Under the pieces are notes generated by a model. The model was given only the letters and a program-made list of their open reading frames with translations. It searched no databases and had not been told where the DNA came from. DNA of 17,987 nt, from assembly GCA_910588505.1 (NCBI GenBank), contig CAJUPQ010000072.1, positions 1-17,987 of the forward strand. Direction: 5' to 3'. The stretch is from an uncultured Hungatella sp. (lineage in GTDB: Bacteria > Bacillota > Clostridia > Lachnospirales > Lachnospiraceae). This document shows positions 1-7,116 of this stretch, piece by piece. The position numbers and the translations under genes were made by a program. How positions within the stretch are numbered: the stretch's first letter is position 1; every line of letters begins with the position of its first letter.

Positions 1-394
1 ATCGCTTGCTGAACTGCGGAGCGCGACGGGCCGCTTTGAGGCCGTACTTCTTTCTCTCTTTCATTCTCGGATCTCTGGTCAGGAAGCCTGCTTTCTTCAA
101 GATCGGACGGTAATCCGCGTCCGCCTGAAGCAACGCCCGTGAAATCCCGTGCCGGATGGCGCCTGCCTGCCCGGTAAAGCCGCCTCCGTGTACATTAACC
201 AGAACGTCAAATTTATCTACATTATCCGTAGCCACAAGAGGCTGACGAACCACTACCTTTAAAGTCTCAAGGCCAAGATACTCGTCGATATCTCTTTTAT
301 TAATGGTAATCTTGCCAGTTCCCGGCACCAGGTACACTCTGGCGATGGATTTTTTTCTTCTGCCTGTTCCATAATACTTTGTTGTGTTAGCCAT
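1..394 (-). CDS. rpsI: 30S ribosomal protein S9 (stop codon just outside window)
   Basis: Small-subunit protein S9, which binds 16S rRNA in the head of the 30S subunit and reaches the P-site tRNA with its C-terminal tail. Reading leftward from ATG at 394 gives 131 residues: MANTTKYYGTGRRKKSIARV at the N-terminus, HGGGFTGQAGAIRHGISRAL in the middle, and a basic tail ending QFSKR, the classic S9 terminus. Length fits the family (about 130). Only the first base of the stop codon lies inside the window. An AAGGAGG ribosome binding site lies about 8 nt before the start. It follows rplM after 27 nt and is cotranscribed with it, the universal L13-S9 pair. Identification is certain. Confidence 0.97.
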   Translation of the reverse strand, partial: MANTTKYYGTGRRKKSIARVYLVPGTGKITINKRDIDEYLGLETLKVVVRQPLVATDNVDKFDVLVNVHGGGFTGQAGAIRHGISRALLQADADYRPILKKAGFLTRDPRMKERKKYGLKAARRAPQFSKR

Positions 395-421
395 GATCTT
401 TTCCTCCTTCCGCACCTTTCC

Positions 422-856
422 TTAAAACTTGAACTCTAAAACTTCCGGTTTCTGAGCCGCATGCTCATGTTCCGGACCGGCATAAACATGGAGCTTCTTC
501 AGCATGTCTTTCCCCAAAGCTCCTTTTGGAAGCATACCTTTAACCGCTAACTTAACAACCTTCTCCGGCTTCTTCGCCATCATCTCACGGAGCGTCGTCT
601 CCTTCATGCCGCCCACATACTCGGAGTGATGATAATAAATCTTCTGGTCCAGCTTCTTGCCGGTAACCTTCACCTTATCCGCGTTAACGATGATAACATA
701 ATCGCCGCAATCCATATGAGGAGTAAAGATAGGCTTATTCTTTCCTCTTAAAACCTTTGCCACTTCTGAAGCCAAACGTCCTAATGTATATCCCGCAGCA
801 TCCACTACGTACCATTTTCTCTCAATCGTTGCCGGACTAGCCATAAAACTCTTCAT
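422..856 (-). CDS. rplM: 50S ribosomal protein L13
   Basis: Large-subunit protein L13, an early-assembly 23S rRNA binder. The 144-residue product starts MKSFMASPATIERKWYVVDA and contains LGRLASEVAKVLRGKNKP and the family motif GMLPKGALGKDMLKKLHVY near the C-terminus; length is normal. The start at 856 is fixed by an AGGAGG about 8 nt upstream. It is the first gene of a two-gene operon with rpsI (27-nt gap) and has its own consensus promoter at 1029-1057 and a structured leader of about 165 nt. In many Clostridia rplM follows truA; here truA lies about 12.4 kb away. Confidence 0.97.
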   Translation of the reverse strand: MKSFMASPATIERKWYVVDAAGYTLGRLASEVAKVLRGKNKPIFTPHMDCGDYVIIVNADKVKVTGKKLDQKIYYHHSEYVGGMKETTLREMMAKKPEKVVKLAVKGMLPKGALGKDMLKKLHVYAGPEHEHAAQKPEVLEFKF

Positions 857-1022
857 TGGTCAACCTCCTGTTATATTCCATAATCTCGCCCGGCAACAGC
901 CGGGAACCGACGCGCGTCCACACGCCGCCAAACCTATTATAACTGAAATCCTGATTGAAAACATATATCGTAAAATGCCGTCTCCGGGGCTTTGGCACGG
1001 TCATTTTCGCCTAACGTCACAT
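857..1022 (-). promoter_or_regulatory. Structured 5' leader of the rplM-rpsI mRNA
   Basis: If transcription starts about 7 nt past the -10 box, the mRNA has a leader of about 165 nt. Reading the minus strand it holds at least two hairpins. A 5'-proximal stem AAAATG(A)CCGT/ACGGCATTTT closes a 15-nt loop. A perfect CCCGGC-TGTT-GCCGGG hairpin (889-904) lies about 20 nt before the AGGAGG. L13 operons of Firmicutes are known to carry autoregulatory leaders (an L13 leader family exists in Rfam), so autogenous control by L13 is a reasonable inference. I could not match this leader to that covariance model. Confidence 0.4.
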
Positions 1023-1028
1023 TTATAC

Positions 1029-1057
1029 ATTATATAACACATGCCCAGGCGTGTCAA
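1029..1057 (-). promoter_or_regulatory. Consensus vegetative promoter for rplM-rpsI
   Basis: On the minus strand TTGACA (1052-1057) and TATAAT (1029-1034) are separated by exactly 17 bp: both hexamers are perfect and the spacing is optimal. It faces rplM and lies immediately downstream of the terminator at 1091-1130. This makes ribosomal protein expression independent of the sugar operon upstream. Expected start site is near 1022. Confidence 0.9.
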
Positions 1058-1090
1058 CAATTTTTTCCCTGAATTTTCCGCTATTTTTCC

Positions 1091-1130
1091 AAAAAGAAAG
1101 AACGGCATAGAATCCTTCCCCATTCCGTTC
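1091..1130 (-). terminator. Intrinsic terminator upstream of the rplM promoter
   Basis: On the minus strand, stem GAACGG (1125-1130) pairs with CCGTTC (1100-1105), with a partly paired loop (AAT/ATT inside), followed directly by TTTCTTTTT (1091-1099). It would stop transcripts arriving from the ABC-transporter operon about 35 bp before the rplM -35 box. The stem is short and the U-tract has one interruption. Confidence 0.6.
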
Positions 1131-1145
1131 CCAAAAATTGGTGTA

Positions 1146-1295
1146 TTATTTAGAGATCAAAGGGAGGGGATTGTCGTGGGGCCAGTCAGAGAAGGAGAGA
1201 TGTCCCGTCCGGGTTCAGATATGCCAAACGGCACACAGCCTGCCTTCCCTCCCTACTGGCTCCACGACAATCCCCTCCCTTTGATCCCTAAATAA
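1146..1295. repeat. Long inverted repeat with 41-bp arms (hairpin element 1)
   Basis: Arms 1146-1186 and 1255-1295 are reverse complements at 39 of 41 positions; both arms contain AAAGGGAGGGGATTGTCGTG. The 68-nt centre (1187-1254) continues the pairing loosely with purine-rich AGAGAAGGAGAGA against the pyrimidine-rich TCCCTCCCT. No convincing ORF lies inside and no clear target duplication flanks it, although the arms end in TA. It is an intergenic palindromic repeat of unknown family, 5 bp from hairpin element 2. It may also act as a processing or termination structure for the ABC-transporter mRNA. Confidence 0.75.
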
Positions 1296-1300
1296 CAGTT

Positions 1301-1465
1301 CTAGTACATCGTTGCATTAATAACTGAGTAATAGTGCTTGATATCTGCGTCAGGTGTGCGTCTGCGAAGCGACGGTGTAGTGGACCCTACATCTAGCTTC
1401 GCAGACGTGCTCCTGGCGTAGAGAGCGAGTACTATTGCTTAGGAATTAATGCAATGATGTACTAG
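1301..1465 (+). repeat. 165-bp near-perfect palindrome (hairpin element 2), MITE-like
   Basis: Positions 1301-1370 pair with 1396-1465: starting from CTAGTACATC at one end and GATGTACTAG at the other, 70 consecutive positions pair with only five non-pairing positions (1322, 1323, 1341, 1343, 1355). A TGTAG/CTACA tip encloses a 6-nt loop at 1381-1386. Nine transition differences between the arms all become G-U pairs in plus-strand RNA and A-C mismatches in minus-strand RNA. The ends read C-TA-G; IS630-type elements duplicate TA within CTAG targets, so a miniature element of that kind is possible. It starts 4 bp after the permease stop codon. No protein is encoded. Confidence 0.8.
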
Positions 1466-1469
1466 TCCC

Positions 1470-2345
1470 TTACCCCTTCACACCGCCGCCGGTAACGCCT
1501 GCGATGATCTTCTCCGACAAAAAGATATACAGGATAAAGGTAGGCAAAAACACGATAACCACCGCCGCGAACATCCCGGCCCAGTCCCCCGTATACTTCA
1601 TGGAGTTGATCATAGAGTACAGTCCAACCGCAATAGGCCGCAGCTTATCCGAGTTGGCAAAGATCAGGGAAATAAAATACTCATTCCAAATATTGATAAA
1701 ATTAAAAATCGTCACTGTGATGATCCCCGGCTGGGCCATGGGAAGCATGATAAGCCAGAACGTCTTTGTAGGCGGGCACCCGTCAATGGCCGCGGCCTCC
1801 TCAAAGGCCCTGGACAGATTGCTGAAAAACGTCATAAGGAAAATCGTCGTGTACGGCACATTGATGCCGATGTACAGAAAGATCAGCAGCACCGCGTTGC
1901 TCATCACATTGTTGAGGATCCCCATGCTGGCCACAATGCCGAACAGCGGCAGCACGATCATAACCACCGGAACGCCCATAGCAGACACAAATCCTGTCTG
2001 GATCAGCTTGTTGCCCGGAAAGATAAACCTGGCCAGAACATAAGCCGCAGGAGCGCAGATGATGATCAAAAGGCTGCAGGAGATGATGGAATAGATCAGA
2101 GAATTTCTGAAAATCCCCGCCACATCCGAATTGATCCAGGCCTTCACATAATTCTCAAAATGAAGCCCCGAAGCCAGAAGCTTATTAGAAAAAATCTCCT
2201 TGGTGGTGGAAAAGCTGGCTAGCAGCACCCATCCCAAAAGAACAAAGGTAAAGGTAATCCACAAAAGCAAGATCAGATACCCTGGGGCAAGGCGCAGCTC
2301 CCGCTTCCAATTAACCGGTTCCCGGTACTTTTTCTCTCTCGCCAT
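1470..2345 (-). CDS. Sugar ABC transporter permease, MalG/carbohydrate type
   Basis: Inner-membrane permease of a carbohydrate-uptake ABC transporter, partner of the permease encoded just upstream. The 291-residue protein has a cytoplasmic basic N-terminus, about six hydrophobic segments (first at residues 22-44) and the EAA loop EEAAAIDGCPPTKTFWLIML at 182-201 that docks on the ATPase; length is typical. AAGGAGG precedes the ATG at 2345 and only 15 nt separate it from the upstream permease stop. It is the last gene of the transporter operon, and hairpin element 2 begins 4 bp after its TAA. The substrate, galacto-N-biose/lacto-N-biose or the like, is inferred from gnpA next door, not from the permease itself. 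Confidence 0.93.
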   Translation of the reverse strand: MAREKKYREPVNWKRELRLAPGYLILLLWITFTFVLLGWVLLASFSTTKEIFSNKLLASGLHFENYVKAWINSDVAGIFRNSLIYSIISCSLLIIICAPAAYVLARFIFPGNKLIQTGFVSAMGVPVVMIVLPLFGIVASMGILNNVMSNAVLLIFLYIGINVPYTTIFLMTFFSNLSRAFEEAAAIDGCPPTKTFWLIMLPMAQPGIITVTIFNFINIWNEYFISLIFANSDKLRPIAVGLYSMINSMKYTGDWAGMFAAVVIVFLPTFILYIFLSEKIIAGVTGGGVKG

Positions 2346-2360
2346 AATCGTCCCCTCCTT

Positions 2361-3266
2361 CTAAAATTCCAGATCATCATCTTTAAGCAGATGATTGCAG
2401 ATCCAGAATACAGTCACCACGCACACGCTGAGGAGCACGCCGATGGCAGCCCCAAGACCGGAGTTTCTCTCGGTGATGCTGTTGCCTGCGCCGAAAATCT
2501 GCATATACATATAAACCATGGGAGTGATGGTCTGGGTATCCGCCGTAACCGTGGAAAACAGCTGGGACCACACGAAAAATCCCACGCTGGTAACGCTCCA
2601 CATGGTAATGTTCGTCTTAAAAACGCCCTTCAACAAAGGCAAAGTAATATAGCGGAACTGATTAAACTTGTTGGCCCCGTCCAGAGTGGCCGCCTCAAAA
2701 TAATCGGAACTGATGCGCTCAATGCCGCTGGCAAATATCAGCATGTGATACCCCACCATACCAAAACAGTAGGCCAGCAGAAGAGCCGCAAACTTGTGGT
2801 CATTGTCCAGCCATTGGATCTTGGCAAGATCCGTGAGACCCAGCTTCGTAAACATGGTCTTCAAAAGCCCGAACTTGGGACTGTAAACATACTGCAGCCA
2901 CATGGTCGCCAAAGCAACCGCGCTGACAATATTGGGCAGGTAGATAACTGCCCTGAAAAAGCTCTTAAATCGGATGCCGCTGGTGATGATAACAGCAAAC
3001 AAAAGCGCCAGGGACATAACGATAATGCCCCCAAACAGCCAGATGCGCAGCAGATTCCACATGGAAATGCGGAACAGGCTGGTATTGGCCAGCTTCACAA
3101 AATTGGCCAGCCCCGTAAACTGCCACCTGGCAACCGGGTCCGTGATCCCGTCAATCTTGAAAAAGCTCATGATAACGGTACGGATAATGGGATACAGGAA
3201 AATAACGGAAAACATAAACACTGCCGGAGTCAAGAACAGGATTATCATACCTTTATTTCGCTTCAT
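2361..3266 (-). CDS. Sugar ABC transporter permease, MalF/carbohydrate type
   Basis: First permease of the carbohydrate ABC importer. About six transmembrane segments are visible, the first running MIILFLTPAVFMFSVIFLYP, and an EAA loop EAATLDGANKFNQFRYITLP lies near residue 191 of 301. I chose ATG at 3266 (MKRNKG) because AGGGGG lies 7 nt before it; the in-frame ATG at 3272 sits directly against that ribosome binding site. The gene follows the binding-protein gene after a 67-nt gap that carries a strong terminator-like hairpin, and precedes the MalG-type permease by 15 nt. No ATPase gene is in the cluster, so a shared MsmK/MsiK-type ATPase encoded elsewhere is expected. Confidence 0.93.
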   Translation of the reverse strand: MKRNKGMIILFLTPAVFMFSVIFLYPIIRTVIMSFFKIDGITDPVARWQFTGLANFVKLANTSLFRISMWNLLRIWLFGGIIVMSLALLFAVIITSGIRFKSFFRAVIYLPNIVSAVALATMWLQYVYSPKFGLLKTMFTKLGLTDLAKIQWLDNDHKFAALLLAYCFGMVGYHMLIFASGIERISSDYFEAATLDGANKFNQFRYITLPLLKGVFKTNITMWSVTSVGFFVWSQLFSTVTADTQTITPMVYMYMQIFGAGNSITERNSGLGAAIGVLLSVCVVTVFWICNHLLKDDDLEF

Positions 3267-3283
3267 CCCCATTCCCCCTTTCC

Positions 3284-3323
3284 TTAAATAAACAAGAGAC
3301 GGCAGCTAACCCTGCCGCCTCTT
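3284..3323 (-). terminator. Intercistronic terminator/attenuator between binding protein and permeases
   Basis: On the minus strand AAGAGGCGGCAG pairs with CTGCCGTCTCTT (12 bp, one G-U) around the loop GGTTAG, followed by TTGTTTATTT (3284-3293). It begins 10 nt after the binding-protein stop codon and ends 17 nt before the permease start. This is the usual device that keeps solute-binding protein mRNA in excess over permease mRNA, either by partial termination or by protecting the 3' end. Confidence 0.75.
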
Positions 3324-3333
3324 TTAAATTGTA

Positions 3334-4662
3334 TTAGTTGCCAGCCTTCTTCAAAGCATCCACAAAGCCCTGGGCGTCAATGCTGCCGCCGCAAAGTTTC
3401 AGGAAGTTCTCTTTGATGATAGGAGTCAGATCCGCGTTGGCCTCAGCGCCTGCTGCCCACGGATAACGGATGTTCATGCTGTCCATAACCGGCTTCACGC
3501 AGGCGATCAGTTCCGGCCACTCCGTATTGTTGGAATCTGCCGGGATACCAACGGACATCTCGGAGAGCATCTTGTCAAATTCACCCTGAGTGATGTAGCA
3601 GATCAGCTTAAACGCGTTCTCAGCGTTCTTGGAATCCTTGTTAATGGCAAGCACCTGAGCGCCGTAGTTGGCAGCGTCCGTGCCGTCGGTTCCGCCCTCA
3701 ACCGTAGGATAGCTAAAGCATCCCCATACAAAGTCATCCCCTGCCATGTCCTTCACCTCGTTAGGCAGCCAGGAACCGTTCAGATACATACCGGCTGTTC
3801 CCATAGCCAGCTCCTGATTCTGTCCTGCCGGCCACACGTTGGACGCGATGGTCTCGGAGAAGTAGCCCTTGCTGGCAAAATCAGCGTAAGCCTGTGCCGT
3901 AGCCAGAACAGACGGGTCATCCCACTGTCCGCCCTTGACGATCTCTTCGGTCTTCGGCTCCCCTACCAGCCTTGACATGTGATATCCGAACATACAGGTA
4001 ATGTAAGCGTCGTCACAGGTAATAGGTGTGTAGCCTGCTTCCTTGATCTTCGCGCAGGCCGCGTCCAACTCCTCCCAGGTAGTGGGAACCGCCGTGATGC
4101 CCGCCTCGTCAAAAATAGCCTGATTGTAGAAGAACGCGAACACATTGGGCTGATAAGGAATGGACTTTAAGGTTCCGCCGCCTACGTCGCGGCATGCAGC
4201 CATCAGGCCCGCGTTAGCCGTAGCCTCGTAGTCCGCTCCATTAACCAGATCCTCCAGATCCATCAGATACTGTCCCCATGTGGTGTTCACCCGGTCAATA
4301 TCCTCGTCAAACAGATCAATGTTCGTCCCTGCGTCCAATGCCGGCTGAAGTCCCTCGCGGATACCGGTACGGCCCTTAAACTGCAGATCCACGGCAATGC
4401 CCGTGTCGGCCGTAAACTTGTCAACAGCCGCCTGAATGGCCTGACCCTGAGGCTCCGTAGCCTCCCACATGGACCAGTAAACCAGACCGCTTCCGTCCCC
4501 TTCCGGCGCGGCTGCCTCCCCGCCTCCCGCAGGCGCGGCCGTGGTCTCCGCCGGAGCTGCCGGCGCGGCTGTGGTCTCAGTCGATTCCCCGCCTCCACCG
4601 CACGCAGTCAGCGAAAACGCCATTGCCGATGCCATTACCAGGGCCATAACTTTTTTCTTCAT
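3334..4662 (-). CDS. Sugar ABC transporter substrate-binding lipoprotein
   Basis: Extracellular solute-binding protein of the carbohydrate type (family 1), 442 residues. It opens with a lipoprotein signal peptide, MKKKVMALVMASAMAFSLTA, with lipobox LTAC and the acylated Cys at 21. A low-complexity Ala/Glu/Gly/Thr linker runs to about residue 58, and the mature domain begins VYWSMWEATEPQGQAIQ. AGGAGG lies 9 nt before the ATG. It leads the transporter operon: a TATACT -10 box and a pair of AraC-type direct repeats lie 50-115 nt upstream, and a terminator-like hairpin follows. The likely ligand is beta-1,3-galactosyl-HexNAc given gnpA upstream. That is context only; the binding-site residues cannot be read reliably. 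Confidence 0.93.
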   Translation of the reverse strand: MKKKVMALVMASAMAFSLTACGGGGESTETTAAPAAPAETTAAPAGGGEAAAPEGDGSGLVYWSMWEATEPQGQAIQAAVDKFTADTGIAVDLQFKGRTGIREGLQPALDAGTNIDLFDEDIDRVNTTWGQYLMDLEDLVNGADYEATANAGLMAACRDVGGGTLKSIPYQPNVFAFFYNQAIFDEAGITAVPTTWEELDAACAKIKEAGYTPITCDDAYITCMFGYHMSRLVGEPKTEEIVKGGQWDDPSVLATAQAYADFASKGYFSETIASNVWPAGQNQELAMGTAGMYLNGSWLPNEVKDMAGDDFVWGCFSYPTVEGGTDGTDAANYGAQVLAINKDSKNAENAFKLICYITQGEFDKMLSEMSVGIPADSNNTEWPELIACVKPVMDSMNIRYPWAAGAEANADLTPIIKENFLKLCGGSIDAQGFVDALKKAGN

Positions 4663-4714
4663 AAATAAGATCCTCCTCTTTCTTGCTGCATTACCTTTTG
4701 TTTCTCATATGTCT

Positions 4715-4743
4715 AGTATAGTAAAACTGCACAGGAAAATATT
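4715..4743 (-). promoter_or_regulatory. Activator-dependent promoter of the ABC-transporter operon
   Basis: On the minus strand a good -10 box TATACT (4715-4720) has only AATATT at the -35 position with 17-bp spacing (4738-4743). A good -10 with a poor -35 is typical of activated promoters, and the promoter-proximal AraC-type repeat (4739-4753) overlaps the -35. Expected start is near 4708, giving a leader of about 45 nt. Confidence 0.55.
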
Positions 4744-4774
4744 TGCACAATCAGCCCTTATATTTATACAATCA
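4739..4774 (-). promoter_or_regulatory. AraC-type operator: two direct repeats 21 bp apart (site pair A)
   Basis: On the minus strand TGATTGTATAAATAT (4760-4774) and TGATTGTGCAAATAT (4739-4753) match at 13 of 15 positions and start exactly 21 bp apart, two helical turns. This is the geometry bound by an AraC-family dimer. The downstream copy overlaps the -35 position of the transporter promoter, the layout of araI-type activation. A matching pair lies upstream of the nucleotidyltransferase-nahK operon. The local AraC-family protein is the obvious candidate ligand. Confidence 0.65.
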
Positions 4775-4805
4775 AATATTTCTGGTGAATTTGCATAGAC
4801 ATGCG

Positions 4806-4819
4806 TTCCATCTGTGGAA
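4806..4819. promoter_or_regulatory. Small palindrome TTCCA-N4-TGGAA, possible operator
   Basis: A perfect 5-bp inverted repeat with a 4-bp spacer in the 245-bp gap between gnpA and the binding-protein gene, about 90 bp upstream of the predicted transporter -10. Arms this short can occur by chance. No protein is assigned. Confidence 0.2.
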
Positions 4820-4907
4820 TACTATATTCATTTTGACCAAGGCTTTCACTCCTGCCCGGTTCCCAAAATCTAAATTTTTGACAATCCCGGACATTTGCCG
4901 CAGCCCG

Positions 4908-7070
4908 TCATATCTCCTTCCAGAGTATCTCACCGCCCTTTAGACAGATCTCACAGACATTTCCCGTCCCGTCGTATAGCAAGGTATTCTGGGCCTCCTG
5001 GGAATTATTCACCACCGCGTACTTCCCAGTCTCCGGATAGGCGTGGACCTCGCACAGCAGATTGTCCGCAAACCACCGCCTCATCTCCTGCTCCCTCCCC
5101 GCGCTGTAAAACAAGCTGCGCATCAAAAGTCTGGTATTCTCATAGCTGTAAGGAAGCCCCGCAAGATAGACGCCCCGTCCCGCCCCGTACTTATGGGCGC
5201 TGACATGGACCTCCCCGCGAGAATACTCCACAATCTCCGTATCCTGGGAAAGCGCGTAAACATTCTGAACGCTCTCCCCGAAATCAAAGGCGGCCTTTCT
5301 GTCCTCCTTTAGAAAATGCTGTTCCATCTCTATATTAAAATATTTGTCCGTGGAAAGGCTGAACCCAAGTTCCTTGTCAACCCCCAGCACATCTGCCAGC
5401 TGGAAGAACCGCCCGTTGCCATGAACCGCCGACGGCTCCCCAATGCCCACAAACCCGCCGCCGTCATAGACAAACTTCCTCACAGCCGTCACAATCCTGT
5501 CGTCCAGCCACGTCTCGCCGCCGGAAAAAGCCGTACCCGCCGCCCCGGCGTTGATGATAACGTCAATATCCTCAGGGATCCCCTTCTCCTTAATCTCATC
5601 AAAGCTCAAAAATACCACATCCACGCTGGCCCCGCTCAGAGACTCCAACATCCCGAAATAGGAATAGGTCTGCTTATACCACAGGGCATGGGCCACCATA
5701 AAAGCCTGCCACGCCCGGATCTGTCCCCAGCAGTTAAGCACAGCCACCTTTAGCCCGCAGTAAGGCCGGCTGCCGCCGATATTGTCATAAATCTCACGGA
5801 ACTCATCCGTAACCTGCTCAATATAATCCACAAATTTGGGGAACTTGTAAGCCAGGCTCAGATAGCCGCCGTACCCGATCCGGTCCACAGGCTTGCGCAT
5901 AAGAGCCCGCCTGGCTCCCAGCCAGTTTTCCCTGGCCTCTTTGCAGGGGTCATTGCCCTCATAAAACGTATCCGGAAAAAAGTAGGGCAAAAAGCGCCCC
6001 TCCGTATATTTCACCCCCGGAATATCGGAAATAAGACGCAGGGTGGCTCCGCCGCCTACGCTTCCCACCACCGCATCCAGGCCGATCCCCTGAAAATACT
6101 TCCCGTAAGGCTCTGTGCCGATCCAGTTATCCCCCAAAAACATCATGGCTTCCCGGCCCGCCTCATGGACCAGGTCTACCAGCTCCTTAGCCTTTGCGGC
6201 CACAAAGCGCTGGATAAAATCCATATAATCCAGATACTGCTTTGTGGGAACCCGAAACGTGGAATTGTAATATCCGTTGTCCACAATATCCTCCGGCCGC
6301 AGGCGGTATCCGTACTCCTTCTCAAACTCCTCCAGCGCCTTCACGGACACTGTGGCCCCGTACCCGAACCAGTCCACAAACTTCTCCTTGGCATTGTCAT
6401 TGAACACAAGAGTAAAATGGTAGAAAAAGGTGGTGAACCGCACCACATCCGTGTCCGGATTATCCTTTAGCCACTGGATGAGATACTCTCTGGCAAACGC
6501 CCCGGAAGCCGGCTGGCGCACATCAAAAGGAATCTCATGAGGCTTGTCCCCCCAGTCGTTGGTAATGTGGTTGTACATCTGGGTAGGGTCCCAGATGGCA
6601 TAAACCAAAAAAGACACCGTGTACTCGTGAAAAGCCGCTGCCTCCTTAACTGTCACCACATGGTTCTCTTTATCCACATCCCAGAAGTCCGGATCCACAG
6701 CCTGGCCTGTTGTCCTGTCCATAACCTCCCACCACCGTTTGCAGTCATGGACATAATCCGGCTCCACCTGCTGCCCGAAATACCCCTCCATAAACGGAAT
6801 CTCGGCCACAGAGCCCAAAGCCGTCACCCGCCGGCTCATAAGATACATCTGCTGACACTCCTCCATATGCTCCTTGGCAAACGCATTGTGTCCCCTGGCC
6901 ACAAAATATGTAGTATAGATCGCGGCATCCAGGTCCTTGATCTCCTGGGGAAGCTTGGTGCCGTCGCTGTCCCTGAGGGCATCCGCCCCCCAGCGCCCCA
7001 TCATCTCCTTTGTCTCCTCCAGAAAATTCGCCTCACTGGGCAGCGTAACCCGCCCCTTCGTCTTTGCCAT
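4908..7070 (-). CDS. gnpA: 1,3-beta-galactosyl-N-acetylhexosamine phosphorylase (GH112)
   Basis: Cytoplasmic enzyme that splits Gal-beta-1,3-GalNAc (galacto-N-biose) or Gal-beta-1,3-GlcNAc (lacto-N-biose) with phosphate into Gal-1-P and free HexNAc. The 720-residue protein begins MAKTKGRVTLPSEANFLEET. Asp314 in MFLGDNWIGTEPYG sits where the catalytic acid of Bifidobacterium LNB phosphorylase (Asp313) lies. GGGATLRLISDIPG and EGRFLPYFFPDTF follow, then a glutamine-amidotransferase-like domain from about 435 (AVLNCWGQ, INAGAAGTAFSGGETW, GFVGIGEPSA) and a small C-terminal beta domain. Start 7070 is preferred over the in-frame ATG at 7103 because AAAGGGGA precedes it. Length and order fit GH112. 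Family members acting on galactosyl-rhamnose exist, but the kinase NahK nearby favours HexNAc. No convincing promoter was found upstream. Confidence 0.93.
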   Translation of the reverse strand: MAKTKGRVTLPSEANFLEETKEMMGRWGADALRDSDGTKLPQEIKDLDAAIYTTYFVARGHNAFAKEHMEECQQMYLMSRRVTALGSVAEIPFMEGYFGQQVEPDYVHDCKRWWEVMDRTTGQAVDPDFWDVDKENHVVTVKEAAAFHEYTVSFLVYAIWDPTQMYNHITNDWGDKPHEIPFDVRQPASGAFAREYLIQWLKDNPDTDVVRFTTFFYHFTLVFNDNAKEKFVDWFGYGATVSVKALEEFEKEYGYRLRPEDIVDNGYYNSTFRVPTKQYLDYMDFIQRFVAAKAKELVDLVHEAGREAMMFLGDNWIGTEPYGKYFQGIGLDAVVGSVGGGATLRLISDIPGVKYTEGRFLPYFFPDTFYEGNDPCKEARENWLGARRALMRKPVDRIGYGGYLSLAYKFPKFVDYIEQVTDEFREIYDNIGGSRPYCGLKVAVLNCWGQIRAWQAFMVAHALWYKQTYSYFGMLESLSGASVDVVFLSFDEIKEKGIPEDIDVIINAGAAGTAFSGGETWLDDRIVTAVRKFVYDGGGFVGIGEPSAVHGNGRFFQLADVLGVDKELGFSLSTDKYFNIEMEQHFLKEDRKAAFDFGESVQNVYALSQDTEIVEYSRGEVHVSAHKYGAGRGVYLAGLPYSYENTRLLMRSLFYSAGREQEMRRWFADNLLCEVHAYPETGKYAVVNNSQEAQNTLLYDGTGNVCEICLKGGEILWKEI

Positions 7071-7116
7071 ATAAAATCCCCTTTCCCTGCGGTCATTAAA
7101 CACACAGAAACATCCC

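Noticed and set aside
936..941. Second TATAAT on the minus strand within the rplM leader
   Set aside because: No acceptable -35 hexamer lies 16-18 bp upstream, and a perfect promoter lies about 90 bp further upstream.
1041..1295. Plus-strand 84-codon open frame across the intergenic region
   Set aside because: It runs through the rplM promoter, the terminator and hairpin element 1 and has no ribosome binding site or recognisable motif.
2391..3287. Plus-strand open frame (298 codons) opposite the MalF-type permease
   Set aside because: The composition is that of a reversed membrane-protein gene; it has no domain signature and the permease on the other strand has an EAA loop and membrane helices.
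4834..4848. Possible CcpA cre site (minus strand TGAAAGCCTTGGTCA) upstream of the transporter promoter
   Set aside because: The central CG and the symmetric right half of the cre consensus are missing; the match is only to the left half.
4663..4907. Intrinsic terminator right after gnpA
   Set aside because: Only an AT stem (CAAAA/TTTTG) and no GC-rich hairpin followed by a U-run was found, so read-through from gnpA into the transporter operon stays possible.
7071..7103. N-terminal extension of gnpA from ATG 7103
   Set aside because: The ribosome binding site AAAGGGGA lies inside that extension and the GH112 protein starts sensibly at 7070 (MAKTKGRVTLPSE).
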